From: Calonectria ilicicola | Taxonomy: Eukaryota; Ascomycota; Sordariomycetes; Hypocreales; Nectriaceae | Direction: 5' to 3' | Assembly: GCA_020809705.1 (NCBI GenBank) | Contig: CP085829.1 | Location: 3,348,001 to 3,412,000, forward strand | Length of the DNA stretch: 64,000 nt | Part shown: positions 1-10,804 of the stretch, piece after piece | How positions within the stretch are numbered: position 1 is the first letter of the stretch | How the letters are laid out: each line of letters opens with the position of its first letter | The notes under the pieces: model-generated | The model's database searches: none | What the model saw: the letters and a program-made list of their open reading frames with translations, nothing else | Told to the model about the DNA's origin: nothing | Program-made: the position numbers and the translations under genes

Positions 1-3000
1 GCCCACGTTCGCACCCTCACCCTCGCACATGCCAACAACATGTACTCGCATATGCACACACCCACACCAACGACACCAGTAGCACCAATAGTCGGTTTCA
101 CAGTTTGTCTATTTTTCTTTTTTCTTCGCAAAATCGTCAACTCAGCCGAAAACGAGGCTGGTTTTCTTATTTATTTATTTTTTCTTAATCTCACCACTGC
201 AACATGCAGCAGCGCTGATGTAGGCCAGCCCGGTCCTTGCCGTCTCCTGATGCTATATTACAGCTGCCCTGCTACGACATGATGGTGTCGTCATCGTATG
301 ATTCCTAGATAACCTCACTGGTTCAGTCGATTCCCGGTGACGGCACGGCTCGTTTTCATCTAAGACGTCCTCGCAGTCGGTTCTGGGTGGCCAGAGAAGT
401 GAGGCGAGACACCCAAGCTCCCACATTGGCCAGAATCGACCCAAAAACGCCACAGTTTGGTACGAGTGAGAATTGGACCTCCAGTTGGTGCTAGCATGCT
501 TGCTGACTGATTAGCAACCATGATGCTTTCGCCAAGAACGCCTCCACGCCCTTGTTATTGGGCTGGCTTGATGGAATTGGTGCGATCGCCGCCCAGCTTA
601 TGCAGGCGACCATCAGATGCGACGAAACAAACAATGTGATAGTACGACAGCCGTCATTTCCTAGAACCCACTGGTACGACCCATCTTCTGGCTCAACGAG
701 GCGTACTAGCGGAGTTGCTCCAATTGGGTCAGCGACCATGGTTCGCGTGCTTTATCTTCTGGCTCGCTTCCAGAAGAGGATTGACCCAAAAGGTCTAAAA
801 ATATTTAGCTCTTCTGGCTCTATATTCGAGCAGGATTCTATTGATACAAATAAAGCCCAGGTTTCCATTTCGACCGAGACCGTCTCGGGATGGGCCGGTG
901 CTCACAGAGCGATGAAATGACACTCTCCGGACGAGAAAACCCATGGACGACTGGTCTGGTGGCACCACATGACTCTGTCACCCTTGGGCACATGTGTGCT
1001 GTATCACTGAAACTGTCTCTAAAACTTGCAGGGTGCACACACTGGGCGGCAGCGTGGTGTAGGAAAAAGCAAGCAGTTGGCTGGAGCACGGCGAGTGAGA
1101 TGTCCCCAGATCACACGCCGGGAGCAAGGGGAGCGATAGCGATGGAAATAGATCCTCCAAGAGCGCCCCAAGTCCCAACCCAATTGGCTGAATACTTACA
1201 TCCGATATGGGCCGGGTTTTACGGACATGAAAGTGCTCCCCCAAATACATGCCGGGCACATCTTGGGCCAATTGCCAACTTGAAGAGGATGGATGCGCCC
1301 CGAGGAAATAAGAACGTTACAGTGAGGTCCAAAAAGAAAAAAAAAAAAAAGGTGAGGGGTAACCGAGCTGGACTGACATGTCGCAGCCAGCCAGCCTGAT
1401 GGCATGTACAACTGCAATACCACAGGAAGATCAACCTGGATCATGGCTGCCCACATCCAGCCCCGTACGCAATATATACGAGAAAAAACAATATCAGTGA
1501 GCCACACAAATTGATACGCTCCCGCTTGCTTATCCGGCAAGGGTGCGCGTGATGGAAACCGCCCTGTCCCCCGGACGGGGATGACTATTCACAGGGCTTA
1601 CATCGCTTGTCAATGTTACCGACAAGAATGCAACCTCCTCCAGGGTCCTTTCCTCTCCAATCCCAGCCCATAGTAACGCCGCAGGTCTGGGCACCGGTGA
1701 GAGGTAGAGTGTAAGGGCGTCGTGGCGACCCAACCACCAGCGAAATGTGCAGCCTATGCCGGCGACGCCGGAGATGGACGCATCTACTTACATGACCATC
1801 AGCTGAACAGGGAACTTGCTTTCTCCTCATTCACACCGAGACATGGCTGCAGACGAAAACTGACAGCGAGTTGGTGTTGTTGATGTTTGCTCCGTTGGGT
1901 CGCCCCGGCCGTGGCCACACCTCAACCACCTCGACCGCCTCGCCCCCACAGAAAGGTGCATCACACCCCTCTAGAGATGCGAGGGTGAGTGGCACGGCCC
2001 ACATTCTGATAGTGTGTGGGAGAAAGATGGGAATAAATGCAAGGTGAAAAAGCAAAGAAAAAGAAGAAAACAGTTGAAAATGAGGCCAGAAGACGGACCT
2101 TATGTGGGGTGGCCGTTGTCTAGAGCGTCAACCATCGGCCGTTCCGTGCGCTGCGCCGGTCAGCAGGCGTGGAACCCATCGGGACGCCTCTCAATGTGCG
2201 ACACTGGGCGCCTAAAAACAAGCAAGGGAAGCATCATACTTGCGAGAAGTACTGTAATTTGGGTCGCCTTGGAGGTCGCAGCAAGCTGCATGTTGGCTGC
2301 GGGTTTGTTGTCAAGCCGGCAATGGACGCGAGAGCGAATGACACCACAGACGCTTCAGTATGCTCCGAGGAGGAGGGGGCGTGCAACAAAAGAGGATTAC
2401 GGATCGCTCGAGCGTACAAAAAAGCAACCTTTTGATGGACGCCTGCGGCTCGTGATCTGTCAAGAACAGGATTTTGAACGCGGCCCCCAAGCGCGAAACA
2501 TGGACGTATACCCAAGCATACCAATGTATCCCAAGCAGTCTCCTCCCCCAAGGGCCAGCGGCAATGTTATCGGAATTGCTTCCGGGGTGTCTTGCCCAAG
2601 GCAATGTGCAATATTGAGGGCTTTTTTTTTCCTTCTTTCCCCTGGCAAGTGACCTATGAGCAGGTCTTGAAAATGTCTGATGGGCGTTGGTTTGCATTAG
2701 CGAGTCTATCAAAGGTGGAGAGGAAACGCAAACTTACCCAATGCTGTGAGACCTTGGAGGAGGACACACATGTCGCCGAGGGAGCCGCCCCCGTAATAGC
2801 CTCTGCTCTTGGACGCACGTGAAAGAATGGCCTCTCTGCGCGCAGCAAAGAAGGCACGCACTCAAAAAGACATATCGGTAAGCCAAAACAGTGACCGAAA
2901 TCACGCTCAAGATATGCTCAAGCTATCCGGGAGCTTACCCTGGCCAGCCATGAACTTGTGGGGAAGGGACGCTATCGTGGGTCCGCCGCACACGGACCTT

Positions 3001-3767
3001 TGGCGGAACAGAGCGGAGACCCTGTTCCCCTCCGGTGAGGCTCTCGGGCGACTCGGGGGCGACTCGGGGGCGACTCGGGGGCGGATGGTCTTGTTTTCTC
3101 CCTCTCCCTTATGAGGCTCCGCGCAGGCGTCGAGATGCAAGTTGAGTGCCGGGCGCAGGCGCGCGACATGCGATTCCCTTCTAGGATAAACATACATGTC
3201 ATCGGGCCAGTTAGGCCTTGACACGGCCCAGCTGCATACGACGGACCGTCTCACATCGTCCGTCAAGTACAACATCGCCAATTGCAGCTTCCCAGTTTCA
3301 TTCTGTGAAGCAAAGTGATTTGGCCCTGCATAACATTAGCGTCGGCCAAAGGCCCCATTCGTGTGCCATTCCAGTTAGCTACGACCTAAACTGCGGGGTA
3401 GTTAGCGCCCTGACGCCGCTCAGACGCAATCGAGCCATCTCTCGTGAGGGATCGATCCACCGCCGCTTTCAGAGGATTGGCCGGAACAGGATTCCACCAA
3501 GTTCCCTAGATTCCATTTCTCAGGACGCCTCCAGTGAACCTCTGTCAGAAGTGGCGTTGGCTGCATGTGAGGCTTGCAGTCGCGCGTAAAGTCGGGCCCG
3601 CCGGGTGGAGGCCAGGAAAAATACCTCCGCGTCACCGATTTAGAAAGCTTCCCCTTTGGGGCGTCTTGGTAGTATTTTCAAATGGCCGCCCTCCATGCAA
3701 GGGTTCTTTGTATTCTGCTGATCGCTCTGTATACTGCTTCAGGGTAAACCGCTTGGCGTCTGCTTCC
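1..3767. other. Left-end intergenic region, no supported gene
   Basis: Open frames here are short, overlap on both strands and have low-complexity or proline/arginine-rich translations with no recognisable motif. Splicing does not join neighbouring frames into a sensible protein. The region holds homopolymer runs (A-run near 1330, T-run near 2620) and a small GC-rich tandem repeat at 3050-3082. It may contain 3' untranslated sequence of the EthD gene that ends at 3768, and a distant promoter of a gene to the left of the window. Confidence 0.6.
3050..3082. repeat. 11-bp GC-rich tandem repeat, three units
   Basis: Three perfect copies of gactcgggggc lie head to tail, with partial matches on the left. 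The copy number is small and there is no coding context, so this reads as a minisatellite. Confidence 0.85.
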
Positions 3768-4505
3768 CTAAGGGCTCGTCCCATTTGCCTCCTGATGGTA
3801 CTCTGTGACCCCGTCCTGGTCATCAGCGCCAGGAATGCCTTTGCCATACACAATAACATCTCGCCTGCGAATAATGTCAGATAATTGTCCCAAAAAAAAA
3901 AAAAAATTCGTAAGCGTGCTGAATCTTACCCTGCAAAAATGTGGAGGCCATCTTCGTCATCCAAAAAGAGCTTGCAGTCGGCTGCCAATTTGCCGTCTTG
4001 GCCTGGCCCAATAAAGAAATTCTCAAAATCGTCCCAGTTTCTAAACCACAACGTCGAGCAGCCATCAAAATCCATCGGCTTCATCCCAACCCTAGAAAGC
4101 CCTTCCCGTATCTCAGGTAGCTGGTGGTGCTGTAGCCATTTTTTGTCAGCAATGTTTCCTAGCGTAGTGGGATGGCTAGGTGGGCACCTGTATGTAGCGC
4201 TGCACCTTGTAAAGACCAAACTTCTTGGAGGCGACTGTAAGATCAGCATGCACCGTAGCCCAATGCTTAAAAAAGTGGTCAAGGGAGATTTCTTTTCGTT
4301 TCTTGAAAAAAATCGACACTTTTACACATGCTACTTGCCCATTAGTTTTTTTTCTTTTTTTTTTTTTTTTTTTTGGTTTCCTTCTTGTGGGATGATTTGC
4401 TATCGACTCACGCTGGTAATGCACCCCCTTTTCATATGTGAAATTGTCAAAGATAAACTCGTGGTCGATTTCGACATGGCCTTTGGAAGGGTCTGTATTA
4501 GCCAT
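3768..4505 (-). CDS. EthD-domain protein, four exons, 178 aa
   Basis: Exons on the minus strand are 4505-4412, 4333-4188, 4129-3930 and 3864-3768. Phases agree at every junction and introns are 58-78 nt with GT-AG ends. The protein starts MANTDPSKGH and contains the EthD-type stretch KRKEISLDHFFKHWATVHAD (about residues 42-61), followed by RYIQHHQLPEI and a C-terminal VIVYGKGIPGADDQ segment. EthD-fold proteins are small alpha/beta-barrel dimers. In fungi they are often encoded in aromatic polyketide or degradation clusters, where they act as dehydratase/decarboxylase-like or accessory enzymes. The substrate cannot be told here. The next gene on the same strand is an SDR. The first intron has an 18-A run and the third a 14-T run, which broke the frame in simple ORF calls. 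Confidence 0.85.
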
Positions 4506-5296
4506 CGTGTATAAAAATCTAAAGAATATATCCAGTTGGTAAATTATTGCCCCGGAACTCTTTGAACGCAAGGAAACAAACATCAAGGTCTGGTGCGAGC
4601 CAGGTTTATCACTTACCATGGCCGCGGCGACTGCAAAGGCGACACGGGTATTCTTTTCACACACTGGCAATCGTTATCCTACGGCGTGGATAAACACCGG
4701 GAAATTTGTCCAAAATGATGACTGACGTCTGTCGCGAACGCTAGTATTGTCCATGATGGGAAGACTAAGTCCCTTCTTGATGGAGCCAAGATTCCCTAGT
4801 TGTCGTCACCTTACCGAAATAGTGCATCCAACAGGAATAATCATGTTTGTGATGCCTGTATTAGGAGCCAAGAGACTGGTTTCGCCCTAGGGATCTGCAT
4901 CATGAAGGGCTAGGGTAGAAGCGGGGATACAGTTGACCACAGGCGGAAGGAGCGTACGACTTGTAATATCCAACTAAACCACTGCACTATTTCCTTGTAA
5001 ACAATGCCCTGCCAACGCTCTCCTTACAAAGAAAGCTCCAGTCTGACACCCGCACCATTGCGCCCCAACCTCAACATGGTCTAGCCTTCTGACCCTTGCT
5101 ATGAGCATTCTTAACTCAAGCTAAGCTTCATTAGAAGTTCGCAAATCACCCGCTCTTCGCATTCGTCCTCCCCCTCAAAGTCAAGACAACCTTCCGGGAC
5201 GGTATGGATAAGCAACAAGGGCAATCTTACAACGTTGACTCATTCGTTCAAAACCAACAGTAATTTGCTAATACAAGGATTGACAGTTTCCGCGCC
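4506..5296. other. Intergenic region between SDR and EthD genes
   Basis: This 0.8 kb lies between the SDR stop codon and the EthD start codon. It should hold the EthD promoter and the SDR 3' untranslated region. I see no coding frame and no clear TATA box or binding-site array. Confidence 0.6.
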
Positions 5297-6279
5297 CTAG
5301 GTCGATCCGCCGTTTTGCTTTGCCAGACGTTCTTCTAGCCTCGCCAGCTGATTCTCCATGCTCGTCGCCTTCATCATCATACGTGCCTCGTGGTCGCAAA
5401 AGTCGGGCGTCTCCCGGAAATAAAACTTCTCTCCGTTAATTTCCACTGTCAGGCCAAAGTTTTCCGCGCTCTTGACGGTGTGGCCCCAGGTATCAGTCAT
5501 ATCACCACCTTCGACCAGCATCGCCACGGTTGATGCTATCCGAGAGAGCGGGGTGAAGTACTCTTCGGGGAACGATGTCCATTCCTCGCTATTAAGCAGG
5601 TTGGTCTTTACTGTCCCTGGGCAAGTGGCGTAGACACGAATGCCATTGTAGTGATGGTAAGGAAATGCAATGGACCGCATGAAGTTGACGACACCAGCTT
5701 TGGATGCAGAATATATGGGACAGTATTGAGACGGATACTATAATTTCAGGGTTGAATCGTCAGCAAGGACACGGTAGGGTACAGCCTCTTGGTAAGTTAG
5801 GATATGGCTCGAAAGGAATGCCCACGTACCAAACCTCCTACGCTCGAAGTCATCACCAGCGATGCATCCTGACCCTTGTGAGGACTACACCGGAAATAGT
5901 GAAGCGCGAGATAGCTCTGGTTAACCACTGCATTAAGATTTACATCCAGCGTCTTCAGGTTTGGCTGGGGCGGAATGGCGTCACCCTCAGGGGTGATGTA
6001 AAAGTTGTCTCTCTCCACGATGCCGGCATTCGCGTAAACAAAGTCTAGGCGTCCTTCCTGCAAGAAGACTGCCCGGAAGGCGTTGGATAACGACTCCCAC
6101 GATGTCACATCGACTTGGTGAAACTTGCAGTTGGTGAGGGTCCCCTCTGCCACCTTGCCAGCTTCGGCATTGAAGTCCAAGATGTGAACCGTCCAGCCCT
6201 TAGGGACGAGCGTCTGGGCAACGGCCAGGCCCATTCCAGAGGCACCGCCAGTAATTAGAGCGACTTTTGATACTGTCAT
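5297..6279 (-). CDS. Short-chain dehydrogenase/reductase, 296 aa
   Basis: Two exons, 6279-5830 and 5737-5297, join in phase 0 across a 92-nt intron (GTACGT...TAG). The start is the ATG giving MTVSKVALITGGASGMG, which puts the nucleotide-binding TGxxxGxG motif at residues 10-17, as expected for classical SDRs. Other marks are an NAG motif (YANAG), the catalytic TSS serine region and the YxxxK pair at Y159/K163 (YSASK). A PGTVKTNLL segment follows the active site. The length and DFN segment after beta-2 suggest an NAD(H)-dependent enzyme resembling 15-hydroxyprostaglandin dehydrogenase-type SDRs. The C-terminus has a short charged helix (ENQLARLEERLAKQ). The substrate is unknown. Its neighbour is the EthD gene on the same strand. 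Confidence 0.9.
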
Positions 6280-7990
6280 GATGGTAAATCTCAACACGCG
6301 GTAGGAAAGTGATGGAGGGTCAATGGGAGTAGTCAAGGTTCAAGCTTCTTATAATCATAGCGAGGCTTCATTCTCCCCTCGGCAACAGCGCTGTTGTCCC
6401 TATGCCAAAAGTACCCTGTCCTCTTCTAGCCATACCCATGGAAGCTAGGCAACATAGTTCATGTGCCCCTGAAACATAACCCGGAAAACAGTTGGCAACT
6501 ACCGGCGCGGCTGCACGTTGTGTGGATAACATTCCCGATGCCCCGCATCCGCGGCTTCCCCGCAGCGCGGTAGGAGAACATCCATCCTTGCCGAGTTAGG
6601 CTGCTTGTCCAGACCGCAGATGAGCCTGAGTCTTTTATCTTGTTTCGAAGCCTATTGCAATTTTAGATTGTTGAGTGGCGGGTGGAATTAATCGTCAAAT
6701 CGGCGGAGACGGTTGAGTCCAGGTGGCCCATTCGTCTCAGAGCGATCGTGGTGGGATCAAGAATAAAGTAGCGCACCAGGGAGGCAAAAGACGAACCAAA
6801 AAAAAAAAAAAAAAAGGAATAAGGGGGAAGGCGATCACCAGGAGGTCAAGGTTGTGAATCGAATCAATGGTAATATTTTGAAGCATATGTAGGGAAGAAA
6901 TGACAAAATAGAACCCGAATTGCTCATCTCTGCCATACCGAGAACTTGTTAGCGGCGAAGAGAGCACACCCATCAAACACAAACTTCGGCCTGATTCATA
7001 AGCTAAAATAAACACACGCCGGTTATATACCTACAGCATAAGCTTATCGTGTTTTAGTCTATTTATATTTGCCAACTCGATTGCTTCCATATTTGACTTC
7101 TGGCTGTACGGTGCGCGCGTCCCATGGCACCAGGTGCCAGCGATTGATCAGAGAGGGAAATAGCATAGGATGCTCCGTGTGCTGCGATCTAACCTCTTGG
7201 CCTTTCAAACACGCTAGCACAATCAAACAAAGCCCTAGACGCCACCATTATCGATTTCGATGTTCACTGACACGTCGGTTCCTTCATTCTCTCTACAGGC
7301 CCAAGCGTTGATTTACTCGATAATTTTTCCGTCTGTTACAGCTAGCTGTGCCTAACCAAGCCATCGGCTCCGTTCAGCAGTAGTAAATCAGACAAATCCA
7401 AGGCAAATAGTACGCGTAGAGCGAACGGGCCACCCATCGGCAATCTATCGTGGCCGGATCGGGTGGTCTACATGGGCTTCCAGAAAGCCAAGACGCTAAC
7501 TGGCTAACACAGCGGAAGAGGGAGGGAGCTAGGTGGGTTTAGGCAGCTCTGCCGAAATCCCCAATAGTATTACCACAATCTCTCGATATATCGTTAAGGT
7601 CGTGAGGATAAAACCGTCATACGCTATCGTACCGAGCCAATTCCGCAAGGTCATATATAATAAAAGGCCGGGAAGAAAAAGGAAAAGGAGACTAAAAAAG
7701 GAAAAATAGAAAAGAAACCCGAATTTTCCAGCACACGGCCATTTTCACGTGTGAACTGGCGTCAAATATTACCCCTTGCACCCGCCCATATTTTCAACCC
7801 CTCTTCCAAAAATCCGACAAATGCCGGCTGGTTGTTGTTAACTATTTATCATGTCTAGCGCTGCTAGGCATGTTGAATTCGATAAAACTTACTCACAGTG
7901 TATACCAGGCCCACGGAAAATCAAACAAGTTCCACGGGGGGCAAGGCTGCCCACACGACACCTAAAGGGAAGCTCAAGCCCTGCTATCGA
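6280..7990. other. Intergenic region upstream of the SDR gene
   Basis: This 1.7 kb lies between the SDR start and the CRY-DASH stop. It includes an A-run at about 6799-6816 and purine-rich tracts near 7670-7720. Short open frames have no family features. It probably holds the SDR promoter and the CRY-DASH 3' untranslated region. Confidence 0.6.
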
Positions 7991-10288
7991 CTAGCCAGAA
8001 GGGCCCCTGTGCGAAGAGGAATGAGGATATCCGTGGGTAGGATATGAGGGACGTGGCTGGTACTGAGCAGAAATGGGGACAGACCCTGCAGGGTGCACCT
8101 GATTCGGAGCTGAGCCCCGGGCATGTGGGCGAAGTGGAGCTGACTGAATTGGGGGGGCAGAAGCCGCAGCATACCTTGACTGAGCAGGGTGATGAGGCGT
8201 GCTATGCGAATAGCTCCAGGCCGGTGCTCCCCGACCGGTATGTGATGCATCTCGCCCTTTGCCTCGCCAGGAACCCCTGGTACGAGAGGCCCAAGGGCCA
8301 GTGATGTGAGGACCATCGGCATGGGCACCAGTACCGCCGTTCTGTCCAGAACTGGAGTTGTGTGTAGTAGATTCGGACGGCCAGGGCGTACCATTTTTTG
8401 GTGTATCGCCATCCGTCGACGTGCCCGTAGCACTGTCGCTGTGTTCTCCGAATGGGGCAGAGGAGCCACCACGGCGACCCCCGCGGGCTCGCTTCCATCG
8501 GTACCGGCGAGGTGAGCGAGGCTTGCGGTCGACCATGAAGTCAATCTTCTTGATAGGGTCGGTTACCATGACGTTCTCGGTCAGCCCGTGCTTCTCGAGG
8601 TCCTCCTCGTCAGTGGTCCAAAGCTGAAAGACATTCTCCAGCTTTTCAAGAGGTTGGACTTCGGGCACCCAGGTGCGGACGAAACTTCCATTATTATCAT
8701 AGTCGAAAGCCTGCTTAACTGGGTTGAAGATGCGAGCGTCACCGCGGGGATCATTGCCTACACCCGCTACATACTGCCAGTTGGCCCAGTTGGACGAGAC
8801 GTCATAGTCAATGAGCATCGTTTCATACCACTCTGCTCCATAACGCCAGTCGATACCAAGATGCTTTGCAAAAAAGCTGGCAACGTTCTGTCGGGCCCGG
8901 TTAGATGTATAACCGGTGTGGTATAGTTCTCGTTGTGCGGCATCGATGAGGCCCATGCCGGTTCTCCCCTCAAGGAATCGATCGATGATGACTTTGATTT
9001 TGTCCGGGGGTGGGTCTTGACCCAGAACTGCCTTGCGCGCATTAGCCGTCTTCCATTTCTTTTCGTACTGTCCGGTTTCGCCCTTGAAGCCCGAGGCCCT
9101 GAACAGTTGGGAGCCAAACTTCATGGTGCAGAGGCGCATGTAATCTCTCCACAGAAGCTCGAATCTCACTGCTTTAGTGCCTTCATTTTCGCCTTTGTTG
9201 AACCCTTTAGAGTGAGAGTAGCTAATGTCCAGCCCGTCCTCAAGCTTCAGCAGCTCCTCATGAACCTGGCGCGCCGTGATACACCCCAGAGCCAAGTAGC
9301 CCGAGAGCTTGGTGCTGTAGTCCAAGCCGAGGAGTCCGTTTCGAGTTTCGTGGTAGTGCACCATGCCCCCCTTCTTAACGAGTTCAAAAACGCGTTTCCA
9401 CCCTTGAAGCTCACCTCCCTTAAAGGGGTGGGCGGAAGTTGCATCGCGGGGATAGGGAGGGGGGTTGGGCAGGATATCCTGAACAGGTTTGAGAAGACGA
9501 GATTCAAACTCTTCATAACTGACTGGGGCTACAAAGGGGTCCTTCTGAGCAGGTCTCCAGTTCGGGGGAGGGAAGGGCGGCAACGTGTCAATCGCCGGCC
9601 GGGCTAGAGAGCGTCGTGGACGTTGACGAAGCGGTTCTTGAGACTTGCGGTAGGTAGTGAAGATGTCCGGAAGGTCAGAGGCTTTGTGAAGCCCGGTGTC
9701 ACGACTTGAGAAACATTTGTTAGTTGACAAATCAAAGAGGAGGGGGGTGGTGTCGGGTGGATCGTGTTGAGCTTGGGAAACTCACTCGTCAATGAAATAT
9801 TTTTCATCTGGCCAGAGGCAAAAGGGAATCCCACTGTTGGAACAGACTTTGGCGACGTAATTCTGATCCTGAATCTCCTCATATGATTTATCATCGGTCA
9901 TCCACACGGCGCCGATGTGATGGGGAGTACTTTTGATGGCGTCGACGATGCTAGTCAACACATCGGCGTAGCTCCCAACACGAATCGCCAAGCCATTTTG
10001 AAGAGCCTCCAGTGACTTCTTCAGGTCCCAGACAGACTCTGCCAAGAACTTTGCTCGGTTGGGACCGCATCTCGGAAACTTTCCAACCTTGCTCACGGCT
10101 GGGGGGTAAGGGTTGCTTTCGCCTTCGGCGAGGAAACCGGATACTTCAATCTGGTGAGGAGGGAGAACATAAACGGGGAGAAGGTAGGTAAAGCCATGGT
10201 TGGCGGTGGCTAAGTGATGAAGGATGGGGTTGTCCGAGGTCCTCAGGTCCCGACGGATGAGGTAGACTAGAACTCTACCCCCAGTCAT
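7991..10288 (-). CDS. cry: CRY-DASH cryptochrome, 738 aa
   Basis: Exons 10288-9786 and 9704-7991 join in phase 2 across an 81-nt intron, restoring FIDDRDTG. The start MTGGRVLVYLIRRDLR is the first ATG in frame; upstream the frame is open but offers no ATG. Residues 1-170 form the photolyase alpha/beta domain for the antenna cofactor. The FAD domain carries TGYTSNRARQN (about 431) and NWANWQYVAGVGNDPR (about 474), which are diagnostic of the DASH subfamily. From about residue 565 there is an Arg/Gly-rich and low-complexity tail of about 170 residues, like the extended fungal CRY-DASH proteins. Family role: blue/UV-A flavoprotein that repairs pyrimidine dimers in single-stranded DNA or tunes light responses. 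Light induction through White Collar is known in relatives, but only inferred here. Confidence 0.96.
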
Positions 10289-10763
10289 TGCTGCGTCAGG
10301 TGAGTCCGTGAGACTTGATAAAGGAATGGGGCACGGTTCTTCGGATCCGATGAAAATAAGAGTGCGTCTGGTGTCTTGAGGGGGGGCCGGGAGGAGAGAG
10401 TTGTGGCGGGCTAAACTGGAGCGGTCAGGGGCCCCTTGGATCAATCAAGGAAGTAACGAGCCTCGTTGGGCTGGTGCAGAGAAGGGCTCAGTATGTTAAC
10501 TAAGGGCAGTGGGTCAGGCCGCCCCAAATGAGGGTCGTCGACAGGGACCTGTACATGCACGATGCCCAAGATGCAAGATGGACCTTAGGATCTAGCGCCT
10601 CTTAGTGTTTGCTTAGAGCTAGGTGAACAAGTAGGCCCTTGCGCCGCAGGGCAGGCGGCAATACAAAATAGTCTTCAAGAGCGTGTCTGGATTCGAGAGC
10701 CCTGGGAGGAGAGTGGATATGAAGACTGGGTCAAGACACTTTTTCTGCCTGGCCGGCTGCTGG

Positions 10764-10767
<4 letters not shown>

Positions 10768-10799
<32 letters not shown>
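10768..10799. repeat. GA dinucleotide microsatellite
   Basis: About 16 uninterrupted GA units lie about 480 bp upstream of the CRY-DASH start codon. The length is likely to vary between strains. Confidence 0.95.

Positions 10800-10804
<5 letters not shown>

Noticed and set aside
890..1399. 169-codon frame near the left end
   Set aside because: Low-complexity translation ending in a poly-lysine run from an A-tract; no motif, no sensible splicing.
2014..2652. 212-codon frame
   Set aside because: Starts in purine-rich sequence, has no recognisable family and overlaps several frames of similar length on the other strand.
8933..9607. 224-codon frame opposite CRY-DASH
   Set aside because: Antisense to the FAD domain of CRY-DASH; no independent support.
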